From contig NZ_CP124543.1 of the NCBI RefSeq assembly GCF_029953635.1, forward strand, positions 6,108,367-6,172,366: a DNA stretch of 64,000 nt, in the 5' to 3' direction. The notes under the pieces were generated by a model. That model was not told the DNA's origin, searched no databases, and saw only the letters and a list, made by a program, of their open reading frames with translations. How positions within the stretch are numbered: position 1 is the first letter of the stretch; every line of letters begins with the position of its first letter. Shown here one piece after another: positions 18,850 through 28,234 of this stretch. This DNA is from Halotia branconii CENA392 (GTDB taxonomy: Bacteria > Cyanobacteriota > Cyanobacteriia > Cyanobacteriales > Nostocaceae). A program made the translations under genes and the position numbers.

Positions 18850-18887
18850 TACATAATTTCACAAGAGTAGTATTTTTGCCATAAAAA

Positions 18888-19478
18888 TTAAACAGAAGTA
18901 GGGTTAAAAGTGTCGGGGATGGAGACATCTTCATAAACATCATTTAGATAACAAGAAAAATTTAGACTGGCCAACTCTAATTTTTGATTGGCTCTATAGC
19001 CATAAAGCTCCCATCTGCCCTCTGCATTATGCCGGAAACAATCAACACGTTGACGATTTTGACTGATTAAGACATATTCTTGCAACGTTTCTAATTCTTG
19101 ATAATCACTAAATTTATCACCCCTATCTAAAGCTTCAGTGGAGGGTGATAGAACTTCAATAATTAAGCTAGGATAGCGTTTGAAATATTCAAAACTTGTA
19201 TCTCGTTGGTCGCAAGTCACCATGATATCAGGATAGTAAAAAATATTCAGAGATTCGATGCGTACTTTCATGTCAGCAACATAAACACGACAACCAGTTC
19301 CGCGAATGTGATTTCTGAGTAGGGTAACTAAGTTAGTGGTAATTGTGACATGAGCATCACTTGCCCCTGCTATTGTATAAATCTGTCCTTGGATATATTC
19401 ATGTTTAATCAGGCTAGATTTTTCAGTTTCCAGGTATTCTTCTGGTGAAAGATCAGGGTGAGATTGGCTTAGAGTCAT
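18888..19478 (-). CDS. Uma2 family endonuclease-like protein (DUF820)
   Basis: A 196-residue Uma2 protein: SPEEYLETEKSSLIKHEYIQGQIYTIAGASDAHVTI at the start, YPDIMVTCDQRD with the catalytic-type Asp, and PSLIIEVLSPSTEALDRGDKFSDYQ, the E and downstream lysine region of the PD-(D/E)xK fold, then QEYVLISQNRQRVDCF. It belongs to a different subgroup from the 13369 gene, with the common IEVLSPST motif. It is 50 bp downstream of the histidine kinase gene on the same strand and might be read through from it. Role unknown. Confidence 0.87.
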   Translation of the reverse strand: MTLSQSHPDLSPEEYLETEKSSLIKHEYIQGQIYTIAGASDAHVTITTNLVTLLRNHIRGTGCRVYVADMKVRIESLNIFYYPDIMVTCDQRDTSFEYFKRYPSLIIEVLSPSTEALDRGDKFSDYQELETLQEYVLISQNRQRVDCFRHNAEGRWELYGYRANQKLELASLNFSCYLNDVYEDVSIPDTFNPTSV

Positions 19479-19527
19479 ACAACTAGCGATCGCACAAGGC
19501 TAAGTATAATTCAACGACACTATATAT

Positions 19528-22500
19528 TTAAATACTTCTTCTCATCACACCACAAATCACACTAATCAAATCAACTGGTTCGACAGGTTTGGAAATATGG
19601 CGTTGGAATCCTGCTTTTATTGCTTGTTGTTCATTCATTTCTCCAGCATAAGCAGTTAAAGCGATCGCTGGAATATTTCCTCCCTGATCTGGTGGAAGAT
19701 TTCTAATCTGCTGTATCAATATATAGCCGTTTATTTGTGGCATTCCAATATCGCTCAACAATAAATCAGGTTGAAACTGCCTCAAAGCGGCGAGTGCTTC
19801 AGTTGCAGAATCTGCCATGACTACCTCTGCTCCTTCTTGTTCCAGCAAAAAAGCAAAAAACTCGCGGCTATCAGCATCATCATCTACTACCAAAATCTTC
19901 ATACCATTTAAGCCTAAAGCTTGCTCCACCGACTCACGGACTTGATTTGTCTGCTCTGGAATTAGCAATAGTGGTAGCTTCACCTCAAAAGTTGCTCCTA
20001 GTCCTTTTCCCAGACTTTCAGCCTGAATCGTACCACCATGTAACTCAACTAATTGACGCACAATTGCTAGTCCTAATCCCAACCCACCAAACTTTCTGGT
20101 TGTCGTGCTATCAGCTTGACGGAAATAATCAAATACATAAGGGAGAAACTGGGGAAGAATACCTTCACCATTATCGCTAACTGTAATTTTAGCTACCGAG
20201 TCTAAGCGTTCTAGGCGAATTTCTACTTGCCCCCCTGACGGTGTAAATTTAATGGCATTCGAGAGCAAATTCCAAACGATTTGCTGTAAGCGGCTAGAAT
20301 CGCCAGCAACTTGCCCTATATTTGGTTGTAGGATCGTCTGTATTTGAATTGACTTTGCATCAGCCGCTAACCGAACTGTTTCCATCGCGTCGCTAATTAT
20401 TGATGCTAAATTAACTGGGGTAATATTAAGATTGAGTTTGCCTTGCAGAATGCGAGATACATCCAATAAATCTTCAATTAATTGAGCTTGTAACTTAGCA
20501 TTACGCTCGATAGTTTTTAACGCTTCTGTTGTCTTTATGGGATCTAAATTTTGGGACTGAAGTAAGCGTGACCATCCCAAAATTGGGTTTAGGGGTGTAC
20601 GCAATTCATGGGACAAAACTGCCAGAAATTCATCTTTAACTCGGTTGGCAGTTTCTGCTGCACTTCTTGCTGTTTGTTCTGCTTCGTACAGGCGGGTACG
20701 AGCGATCGCCTGGGCGCATTGTTGTGCCAACGATAAAATAAACACTTGTTGCTTTCCATCCAAGTACTGCGGTTCAATAAAACCAAAAGACATGCCACCG
20801 ACTGCCCGACCTTCAACCATCAACGGCACGGAAATCCAAGCATCGAATTGGTGCTGTTCATAGTGTTTTGTTAAATGTGGATAACGGATGGCTCGTGTTT
20901 GTGATGGTTCTGCCCAAATGGGCTGTCCAGTTCGTACCGCTTCTGCTAAAGGCACAGGCTCATTAATAGAAAACCGCTGCCAAGCTTTGATTTGCTCAGG
21001 TTCACAGCCTACGGCTCGAACAACTTCAAGCTCAGTGCCAGTCTCATTGACTAAAGCAACAAGGGCAAAATCAGCACTCAAAGCTGCAATTCCTTGATCT
21101 ACGATTACATCTGCCACCTGAAGAGGAGTTAAAGATTCCGAAAAAGCAGCCGTCACAGACTGAAGCCGAGTCATGTGTTCAGCAGATTGCTCTGCGGCTT
21201 GTTGCGACTGCTGGGCTTCTCGATAGAGGCGGGTATTATCAATGGCGATCGCGGCTCGATGGGTAATGTCTTCGGCCAAAGTCACATCTGCTTCATTATA
21301 ATGGCGATCGGATTCAGCCGTCACAAAGGAAATTGCCCCTAAAATCTGCCCACGGGCAATCAACGGTGAAACAATGGCAGATTTTAAACCTAGTTCGCGC
21401 AACATTCGCAGATGTTCAGCATCTTGAGCCACCATTACCAATGCCGCATCAGGAATTTCAGATCCCATTTCGGTTTTCCCGGTTCGCAGCACGTTAGGCA
21501 CTCCCTCCAACTCGTCAATTTGTCTGGGATATTGTCGATGAAGTTTCCAGCCCAATTCCGCTTTCGTTGGATCACGATGAGCAACAGCAACCCGATGAAT
21601 AAATTGATTATCTTCTAACAAATCGATCGCACACCAATCGGCAAAAAACGGCACTATTAAATTCGCAACACTTGTCAGAGTGTATTCATAATCCAAGGAA
21701 GATGCTAGCGCTGTGCTGACTTCTGCGAGAAATGCCCAACGCCGCTGGTCTGCTTCTGCTTTTAAACGGGCATTTTGCTCTTGAACTTGCTGCCGTACCA
21801 ATTGCACACGTTCCGCTTCTACTTGTTTGCGTTCAGTGATGTCGTGCATCACAACGACTGCCCCTTGGTTTTCACCCTGGCTATTGGCGATCGCCTGTCC
21901 ACTAGCAAGCAGCGTCTTCGCTTTTCCGTGTTTGGGCGCAATCACCATTTCCACATTCTTGATTGTCTGTCCCTGTAACGCTCGAAATAACGGAATCTCG
22001 TTTTTAGACATCCGCGTTTTGCCATCGGATAAATACAGGTCGTAGAACTCTGCCCACTCATCGGGCGGTAGTGGTTGTTCTGGCAAGCCATGAAATTCTC
22101 GCGCTGCTCGATTAAATAAAGTCAAAATCCCCTCGGCATTACACGCCACAATTCCTGCTTGCACATTATCAAGCAGCACTCTCAGTAATTCCTGTTCTTT
22201 TTGCTTAGCTGCTTCGGCTTGTTGCTTCTGTGCAATTTCCAATTGCACAATTTTATGAGCTGCTGATCGCATTTCTAGTTCATCCATCACCACTGCGGCA
22301 AGATCGGCCAAAACAGCTTTTTGCTCATCAGTTAAGGCATTACGCGGTTGTGTATCTAACAAACACAGAGTGCCTAAGTTGAAGTTATCTTGAGTAATTA
22401 ATGGCGCGCCAGCATAGAACCGTAGACCGGGTTCATTTTGTACAAATGGATTATAAGCGAGACGACTGTCTTGTTTAGTATCGGGAATGATTAATATCTC

Positions 22501-22779
22501 GTTAGATAATAGCGCCAAACTGCAAATAGTTTCATCTCGCTGCACCTCGCTCACATCAAAGCCATAGGAAGACTTGAACCAACCTCTCGATTCATCAACC
22601 AGAGAAACCAGGGCGATCGGCATATTAAATAAACGCGCTGCCAAGGAGGTGATACGATCAAACGCAACTTCCGGTGGGGTGTCAAGAATATTATATCGCC
22701 GCAATGCCTCTAGCCGTTCTACCTCATTTGCAGGTAAAACGGCGGTTGTTACAATCGGTTTAGGGGAAGTGTCAGTCAT
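19528..22779 (-). CDS. multi-sensor hybrid histidine kinase (GAF-PAS-GAF-GAF-HisKA-HATPase-REC)
   Basis: A 1083-residue soluble sensor kinase. GAF1 spans about residues 30-170 (ITSLAARLFNMPIALVSLVD). A PAS domain is at about 200-325 (LLDNVQAGIVACNAEGILTL), then GAF2 at about 360-520 and GAF3 at about 545-690. HisKA contains LSHELRTPLNPILGWSRLL with the phosphorylated His near 720. The ATPase has N, G1 and G2 boxes (WNLLSNAIKF, DNGEGI, GGLGLGLAI). A receiver begins at 960 (ILVVDDDADSREF) with phospho-acceptor Asp about 1010 (LLLSDIGMP). No transmembrane segment and no Cys-His bilin-type motif stand out in the GAFs, so the signal is unknown. No separate output regulator is adjacent. Confidence 0.93.
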   Translation of the reverse strand: MTDTSPKPIVTTAVLPANEVERLEALRRYNILDTPPEVAFDRITSLAARLFNMPIALVSLVDESRGWFKSSYGFDVSEVQRDETICSLALLSNEILIIPDTKQDSRLAYNPFVQNEPGLRFYAGAPLITQDNFNLGTLCLLDTQPRNALTDEQKAVLADLAAVVMDELEMRSAAHKIVQLEIAQKQQAEAAKQKEQELLRVLLDNVQAGIVACNAEGILTLFNRAAREFHGLPEQPLPPDEWAEFYDLYLSDGKTRMSKNEIPLFRALQGQTIKNVEMVIAPKHGKAKTLLASGQAIANSQGENQGAVVVMHDITERKQVEAERVQLVRQQVQEQNARLKAEADQRRWAFLAEVSTALASSLDYEYTLTSVANLIVPFFADWCAIDLLEDNQFIHRVAVAHRDPTKAELGWKLHRQYPRQIDELEGVPNVLRTGKTEMGSEIPDAALVMVAQDAEHLRMLRELGLKSAIVSPLIARGQILGAISFVTAESDRHYNEADVTLAEDITHRAAIAIDNTRLYREAQQSQQAAEQSAEHMTRLQSVTAAFSESLTPLQVADVIVDQGIAALSADFALVALVNETGTELEVVRAVGCEPEQIKAWQRFSINEPVPLAEAVRTGQPIWAEPSQTRAIRYPHLTKHYEQHQFDAWISVPLMVEGRAVGGMSFGFIEPQYLDGKQQVFILSLAQQCAQAIARTRLYEAEQTARSAAETANRVKDEFLAVLSHELRTPLNPILGWSRLLQSQNLDPIKTTEALKTIERNAKLQAQLIEDLLDVSRILQGKLNLNITPVNLASIISDAMETVRLAADAKSIQIQTILQPNIGQVAGDSSRLQQIVWNLLSNAIKFTPSGGQVEIRLERLDSVAKITVSDNGEGILPQFLPYVFDYFRQADSTTTRKFGGLGLGLAIVRQLVELHGGTIQAESLGKGLGATFEVKLPLLLIPEQTNQVRESVEQALGLNGMKILVVDDDADSREFFAFLLEQEGAEVVMADSATEALAALRQFQPDLLLSDIGMPQINGYILIQQIRNLPPDQGGNIPAIALTAYAGEMNEQQAIKAGFQRHISKPVEPVDLISVICGVMRRSI

Positions 22780-22924
22780 GGACTTTGAGCAAATGAGCGA
22801 GTAAAAGCTAGAAATGCAACGTGAATGATATTATTATTACTCGACTTCAAAGATGCCTGACTAATCCAGCCTCAGTAGAGCTTAATGAAGATTTCCCCGA
22901 ACAGGTATCAGACTGATAACTGAA

Positions 22925-23731
22925 TTAGTTGTGGCTGGGCAAATTAACCTTCAATCGTTTAAACATTGCTTGTCGCGCTTGTACAGCCAGTTCGTCATTT
23001 AAAGGTTGTAAAGTGATAGGCTGCTGATATTTGAGACGCAATGCTGTTTGAATTAACCAATCAGCGACAAAGGGATTTTTGGGTAACAATGGCCCGTGGG
23101 AATAAGTAGCGATCGCATTTTGATAAAATGCTCCTTCTGTCCCATCTTCACCGTTATTGCCTAAGCCGTACACCACACGCCCCAATGCTTCTACTTTGCC
23201 TAGTTTGGTGCGTCCGCCATGATTTTCAAAACCCACTAGATAAGGTTTGCTACCTGTCATCTCTGTTAAATCTTGTGCCAAGCGGGAAGCTGTAACTTCA
23301 ATTACCAAGTTGCCAATACAGCGTTTAGTATTTTCACCAGGATGAATAGAAACTAAATCGAGTATTCCCAAACCTTCAATTCGCTGTCCTAATCCTGGTT
23401 CATAATAATGTCCTAGTAATTGGGGAGAACCACAGGTAAAGACTCCTGGTGTGCCATTTTCAATTTTCTCCCGCATGGCATCGGCTTTGGCTCCTTGCAA
23501 ATCACGCATGACAATTTCTTGCTGGCGGTCTTGTGCGCCACCACCAACGATGACATCTACGGTTTTAATATCTGCGGCTGTGGCGTTTTGATCTAGAGGT
23601 AAAACTTTGACAGTGTATCCCCGCCACTGAGCGCGACGTTCTATAGTAATCACATTACCGCGATCGCCATAAGTACTCATCAGCGTTGGATATAGCCAAC
23701 CGATTGTTAATTCTAAATTTTGAGAACTCAT
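22925..23731 (-). CDS. gatD: GatD-like glutamine amidotransferase (lipid II isoglutaminyl synthase subunit)
   Basis: A 268-residue CobB/CobQ-type class I amidotransferase. The motifs are IGWLYPTLMSTYGDRGN, VIVGGGAQDRQQ, the nucleophile elbow GVFTCGSPQLLG and a C-terminal YSHGPLLPKNP carrying the active-site His. GatD supplies ammonia to MurT, which amidates the D-Glu of peptidoglycan stem peptides in the cytoplasm. The partner murT lies upstream on the same strand but is separated by 1.4 kb carrying an Rpn-type gene on the other strand. The ATG at 23731 is chosen; a TTG at 23752 is possible. Function is assigned by family and by the nearby murT. Confidence 0.82.
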   Translation of the reverse strand: MSSQNLELTIGWLYPTLMSTYGDRGNVITIERRAQWRGYTVKVLPLDQNATAADIKTVDVIVGGGAQDRQQEIVMRDLQGAKADAMREKIENGTPGVFTCGSPQLLGHYYEPGLGQRIEGLGILDLVSIHPGENTKRCIGNLVIEVTASRLAQDLTEMTGSKPYLVGFENHGGRTKLGKVEALGRVVYGLGNNGEDGTEGAFYQNAIATYSHGPLLPKNPFVADWLIQTALRLKYQQPITLQPLNDELAVQARQAMFKRLKVNLPSHN

Positions 23732-24022
23732 AAATAACTCTTGATTAATCAATAATAATTTTTATCAGCTTATAGTGAAATAACTCTCTAGGGAGACTCC
23801 TTCGTGTACGTTTGATCCAGATTATGGAGATTTGCGATCGCACTAATAACTATTTACTCAAATATTATATTGGCTGTTTGCAAAGTAATATTAAGAACAT
23901 ACAGCAAATTTCATTTGATGAGGTACATTACGCTCGTCTCTAATTCCTAGTCCTTAGCCCCTCTCTTCTTAAAAGACGTACTATACGCAACCGAGAAACT
24001 TTGTAAATCTATCAATCACTTG

Positions 24023-25104
24023 ATGATCGAGGAACGAGAAAGAGCCGATAACGATTCACCGTGGAAAGAAATATTAGAAGCTTACTTTCCCCAAGCCATG
24101 CAGTTTTTCTTTCCCCAAACAGCCGCACTCATCAACTGGGAACGTACCCACGAGTTTCTTGATAAGGAATTTCAACAAATAGCACCCAAAGCTGAACTTG
24201 GTAGAAGATACGCAGATAAATTAGTCAAAGTTTGGCAAATTCAAGGAGAGGAAATTTGGCTGTTGATTCATGTAGAAATCCAAGCTAAATCAGAAGATAA
24301 CTTTGCCCAAAGGATGTTTTCTTACAGTCTGCGAATTTTTGACAAATTTGCTCAACCAGCTATTAGCTTGGCAATTTTATGTGATGCAGACTCGGCATGG
24401 CGACCAAATCAATACAGTTATAATTATCCTGATTGCGGTCTGCATTTTAGATTTGGTACTGTCAAACTGCTGAATTATCAAAATCAGTGGACAGAATTAG
24501 AAGCAAGCGATAATCCTTTTGCAACAGTGGTAATGGCACACTTAAAGACACAGCAAACCACTAAACAACCAAAAGAGCGAAAAATCTGGAAATTTAGCCC
24601 TTCGGCTCCGCTCAGGGCTAACGGTGAGCGAAGTCGAACCGTTAGCCTAATTCGGCGATTGTACGAACAAGGACTACAAGAAAAGGATATCCGTAACCTC
24701 TATCGTTTTATTGATTGGGTTATGATTTTACCAAAAGTGTTAGAAGCAGAATTTTGGCAGGAGTTTAAGGTATTTGAAGAGCAGTGCTTTGCGCGGGTTC
24801 CCCGCGTTGTAGCAACTGCGGAGCAGGAGCGTACCAGGAGCGTACCATGAGTTACATTACCACAGGTGAGCGCATTGGCTACGAGAGAGGAAAACAAGAA
24901 GGAAAACAAGAAGGAAAACTGGAACAGGCACAAGCCTTAATACTAAGGTTACTGCAAAAAAGGGTGGGAGATTTACCCGCAGAAGTTCAAGAACAAATCC
25001 AAAGCCTTTCGCTAGAACAGTTAGAAACACTAGCCGAAGCTTTATTAGATTTTAAGGAGTTCGCTGATTTAATCAACTGGCTACAAGCAAATCATCTAGT
25101 TTAG
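24023..25104 (+). pseudogene. Rpn-family / DUF4351 transposase-like nuclease gene broken by an 11-bp tandem duplication
   Basis: The first frame (24023-24850) encodes the cyanobacterial Rpn/PD-(D/E)xK-type body: RRYADKLVKVWQIQGEEIWL, LIHVEIQAKSEDNFAQRMF, RRLYEQGLQEKDIRNLYRF. The second frame (to 25104) carries the DUF4351 tail LILRLLQKRVGDLPAE. At 24826-24847 the word GGAGCGTACCA occurs twice in tandem. Removing one copy joins EQERT to MSYITTGERIGYERG in one frame of 356 residues, so the duplication is the only frameshift. Two palindromic repeats also lie inside the gene. Rpn proteins promote RecA-independent recombination. The ATG at 24847 could still allow a short separate DUF4351 product. 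Confidence 0.8.
24595..24647. repeat. double-hairpin palindromic repeat inserted in frame in the Rpn gene
   Basis: TAGCCCT (24595-24601) pairs with AGGGCTA (24614-24620), and GGCTAACGGT (24616-24625) pairs with ACCGTTAGCC (24638-24647). The repeat adds about 18 residues (SPSAPLRANGERSRTV) that look foreign between KIWKF and SLIRRLYEQG. The tcggctccgctc core is typical of dispersed Nostoc repeats. Confidence 0.7.
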
Positions 25105-25169
25105 TCAATTGATTTGACCCCCACTAATTGTCTTTAATTTTTAATTAATTTGACTCCCCATTTCCTAAC

Positions 25170-26507
25170 TTAAAGAATTTTTCGACCAGTCAAAATTTCT
25201 CGCACTTCTAGCATGGCTGAATAGGTGGGCAGAATGTGCAGAGTTTCGTTATTTGGTGTATGTTCTAATGCAGTAGCAATCGCTTGTTTTAAGTCTGCTT
25301 CAACAATTAAATTTAATGTACTTTCAGGAGACTTTTGGCTATAACGCAGACGCAGTGCCATATCATAGACGCGATCGCCACTAACTACTAAGGTTCCTCC
25401 GCGTTCGACTAATTTTTCTGTATCGACATCCCAAATCCACGATACATCAGTGCCATCGGGTGTGCGATCGTTCAGTACTAGTAATGTGGTTTTATCGGTG
25501 CTTTGAGTAACTACCCGAATTGTTTCGTTTGTCCCTACAGGATTTTTAGATAACAAAATCCGCACTCGTTTACCATTAATGACCAAGTCTTCTGCACGAC
25601 CAAACGCAGCTTGAAAATTATTAATAGTATCTCTAATTATCTCCTCATCAATTCCTAATTCTTGAGCCGCAGTTACAGCCGCTAAAGTATTATATTTGTT
25701 GTACAAACCAACGAGAATTTGTGACCATTCACTACTTTCTAGAGTCGGTTTACTTTTACTAAAACCACATTTAGGACAAGTAAAATCTCCCAAATGGGAC
25801 AAGTAAACACCTTGATAATCTAAAGAATGCCCACAACTAGGACAATAAATAGAATCGACGGCGTGAGGAATTGCTTCTAAATATTGTGCTGGTTCATTCA
25901 AACCAAAGAATAATACTCGTTGGGGTAACTGTTGACCGAGATAAGACAAAGTCGGGTCATCAGCATTAGGAATAACCACCGTTTCTAGTGGGAGAGTAGA
26001 GATTACCTTTGTCCAGCGCTTACTAATTGTGTCTACTTCTCCATACCTGTCGAGTTGGTCACGGAATAAGTTTAAACACAGGATAATTCGCGGCTGTAGT
26101 GGTTGCAGTACTTTGGGTACGATATTTTCATCAACTTCTAAAATGGCATAATCAACATCCAGTGTTCCCACTAAGTCGGTGCTTTCTAGTAATGCTGTCA
26201 TCAAGCCATTTTCGAGATTTGCACCTGTAGCATTATGGGCAACGCGGTAGCCTTGACGCTCTAATATTGTTTTTAATAGCAGCGATGTAGTCGTTTTGCC
26301 ATTAGTCCCAGCAACTAGAATTATCCCGTTTTTCACTTGCTGACTCAACAATTGTAAAAGCCGGGGTTCGATGCGACGGGCAATTGAGCCTGGTAATACA
26401 CTAGCAGCACCGAGGCGCAGCGATCGCACGATAAACGTCACGTTTTTTGCCGCTGACACCGCAAAACCCAGTCTTAGTCTATCTATAAGTTTTATTGTCT
26501 TTCCCAC
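25170..26507 (-). CDS. murT: MurT-like Mur ligase (lipid II isoglutaminyl synthase catalytic subunit)
   Basis: A 445-residue protein of normal MurT length. The P-loop is LVAGTNGKTTTSLLL near residue 65. DYAILEVDENIVP and NLFRDQLDRYGEVD are Mur-ligase central-domain motifs. A Cys4 zinc ribbon (CPSCGHSLDY...CPKCGF) marks the MurT subfamily, and the C terminus is DUF1727 (LSKNPVGTNETIRV, LNDRTPDGTDVSWIWDVD). With GatD it amidates peptidoglycan D-Glu. The start codon is GTG at 26507 with AAGG upstream. The gatD homologue is 1.4 kb downstream. Typical MurT-GatD genes are adjacent, so the pair here looks interrupted. Confidence 0.88.
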   Translation of the reverse strand: MGKTIKLIDRLRLGFAVSAAKNVTFIVRSLRLGAASVLPGSIARRIEPRLLQLLSQQVKNGIILVAGTNGKTTTSLLLKTILERQGYRVAHNATGANLENGLMTALLESTDLVGTLDVDYAILEVDENIVPKVLQPLQPRIILCLNLFRDQLDRYGEVDTISKRWTKVISTLPLETVVIPNADDPTLSYLGQQLPQRVLFFGLNEPAQYLEAIPHAVDSIYCPSCGHSLDYQGVYLSHLGDFTCPKCGFSKSKPTLESSEWSQILVGLYNKYNTLAAVTAAQELGIDEEIIRDTINNFQAAFGRAEDLVINGKRVRILLSKNPVGTNETIRVVTQSTDKTTLLVLNDRTPDGTDVSWIWDVDTEKLVERGGTLVVSGDRVYDMALRLRYSQKSPESTLNLIVEADLKQAIATALEHTPNNETLHILPTYSAMLEVREILTGRKIL

Positions 26508-26740
26508 ATCCGTACCTTAGTCTGCTAGTAACTGCTAATTAATTAATCTATATTCGCAAATTTAATTTAGTGAGTGTAGCGAATCCTAATCATACTTGCA
26601 AGAACACTTCCCGCTTTCGAGAGATAATCCCAGTAGGCGTTATCTTAAAAAATAGTGTGTGGGCTTAATTATATATCTAGCCCAGTTTGCTAAATTCAGC
26701 ACAACCTCACGACCAGTAGTAGCTTGCAAGGTTCCTTTTG

Positions 26741-27328
26741 ATGAATACCATAAAGTCTGATTTTTTACATAAACAAATTACTAACTGGCGAAAGTTGGTG
26801 TTTAAGTGCCTATTACTGCTTGCTTTTTTGTTCATTACAAGTACCCAGCCGGTCTTTGCTGGTATTAATGATGATGTATTTGATGGCAATATTTTTGTAG
26901 TTTATGCTGGTAATGGTTCTCTCGTGCCTCCCAGAGAAACGCTATCACAAGCTTTAGCGGCACATAAACCCGTATTTTTGGCATTCTACGTGGATGATAG
27001 CAGCGATTGCAAAAAATATGCCATTTCCATTTCCCAGGTACAAGAATTTTACGGTCGCGCAGCAGAGATTATCCCTATCAATGTTGATACTATCCCCCCT
27101 AAACAGACATATAACCCTACAGAACCAGGATATTACTATTCTGGGGCTGTTCCTCAGGTTGTGATGTTTAATCAATCAGGTGAGGTAGTTTTAAACAAGA
27201 AGGGTCAAATACCTTATGAGGAGATTGACGATAAATTTCGGGAAGTATTCGACTTGTTACCCCGCACAGAATCAGTGCAGTTAAAGCGGCGTGCCTTTAA
27301 CGAGTTCAGTAGTGAGTTAGCTAAATAA
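26741..27328 (+). CDS. thylakoid-associated thioredoxin-fold protein (PSI accumulation factor-like)
   Basis: A 195-residue protein. A signal or anchor segment (CLLLLAFLFITSTQPVFAG) lies at about residues 22-40, with an Ala-x-Ala-like cleavage site. A thioredoxin fold follows: KPVFLAFYVDDSSDCKKYA, IPINVDTIPP, GYYYSGAVPQVVMFNQSGEVV. Only one Cys occupies the usual CxxC position (SSDCKKY), so it is not a standard disulfide reductase. Cyanobacterial relatives are annotated as thylakoid proteins needed for photosystem I accumulation. I recall this for a Synechocystis homologue, so the role is by family. The ATG at 26741 is chosen over TTG at 26738. A terminator follows. Confidence 0.75.
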   Translation: MNTIKSDFLHKQITNWRKLVFKCLLLLAFLFITSTQPVFAGINDDVFDGNIFVVYAGNGSLVPPRETLSQALAAHKPVFLAFYVDDSSDCKKYAISISQVQEFYGRAAEIIPINVDTIPPKQTYNPTEPGYYYSGAVPQVVMFNQSGEVVLNKKGQIPYEEIDDKFREVFDLLPRTESVQLKRRAFNEFSSELAK

Positions 27329-27334
27329 CTCTTG

Positions 27335-27365
27335 AGGTAGACCAATTGGGTCTACCTTGATTTTT
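27335..27365 (+). terminator. intrinsic terminator after the thioredoxin-like gene
   Basis: AGGTAGACC (27335-27343) and GGTCTACCT (27349-27357) form a perfect 9-bp stem with loop AATTG, followed by TGATTTTT. It starts 7 bp after the stop codon. Confidence 0.8.
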
Positions 27366-27527
27366 CGTGCTACCTGTTACTGCATTCGCCGGGATGCCAA
27401 GAGATAATATTTAAATATCTGCCTTATTTTAAGTGAGGAAGTTAATTCATAGTCAAAAATCTATAGTTCTTATCAAATGACTATTGATAATTGACTATTG
27501 ACCAATGACTAATTAGAGTGTGTTCTG

Positions 27528-28136
27528 ATGTCAAAGGTTTACACTACAGAAGAACTAATCCAAATTTTGGCGGCTGAACGTCAAGCTTGCCTCAAAGGAA
27601 AACGGCTAAAATTAGAAATCACAGTTTCTGGCAATCCTGTAATTGACCAGTTTCTCCAAACTGATGGGCTGCAACAGTTTACCGCCTATCAAGATTTTAA
27701 AGCTGCCATTCATGACTATCAAAAGGACAATCAAGTTTCAGGCATTGTTTGGCGGGAGGTAAGCGTCAAAGGTAAAAACTTGCGTTATCCCGAAGTAGAT
27801 AGCGAATTAATTGCTTTAACTAGCGACTTAGAAATATTAAAAACTGCGAAAAACTCTATTTTAGAATTTTGGTATAAAGTAACTAAAAATATGGACTTAT
27901 ATTTGAGTTTTAATAATAATAAACAATACCAACAAATTGTCAAACCTGATGTAGAAAGAATTGTTCAAAGAACAGAATGGGCAAGTTTATGGAAGTGGGA
28001 GAATGCTAACTTTTTGGAAATTATTTTGCAGCTAGGATGGGGTCAACCAGAAGAAGCATTTTATAAAAGAGGTAGACCGCGGTCAGGTAGTGAGTATATT
28101 CATGCAGTGAATCCTGGTAATCGTCCTATTGGGTGA
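27528..28136 (+). CDS. conserved cyanobacterial protein of unknown function
   Basis: A 202-residue soluble protein with no recognised domain. It opens VYTTEELIQILAAERQACLKGKRLKLEITVSGNP. Visible features are an ITVSGNPVIDQFLQTDGLQ segment, a VSGIVWREVSVKGKNLRYPEVD segment, a helical middle, and a C-terminal WASLWKWENANFLEIILQLGWGQPEEAFYKRG. The composition and start context look like a real gene, and I recall similar proteins in filamentous cyanobacteria without a function. It is downstream of a terminator and upstream of a mobile repeat, so it is probably monocistronic. Confidence 0.65.
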   Translation: MSKVYTTEELIQILAAERQACLKGKRLKLEITVSGNPVIDQFLQTDGLQQFTAYQDFKAAIHDYQKDNQVSGIVWREVSVKGKNLRYPEVDSELIALTSDLEILKTAKNSILEFWYKVTKNMDLYLSFNNNKQYQQIVKPDVERIVQRTEWASLWKWENANFLEIILQLGWGQPEEAFYKRGRPRSGSEYIHAVNPGNRPIG

Positions 28137-28234
28137 GTCGAGAATCAATTGCTTTATTTGATGAGTATACCAGCGGAGTCTGGAGTATAACGCCAGTTGC
28201 TTGGTTTGGGAAACCCTACCGCAGCACTGGACTT

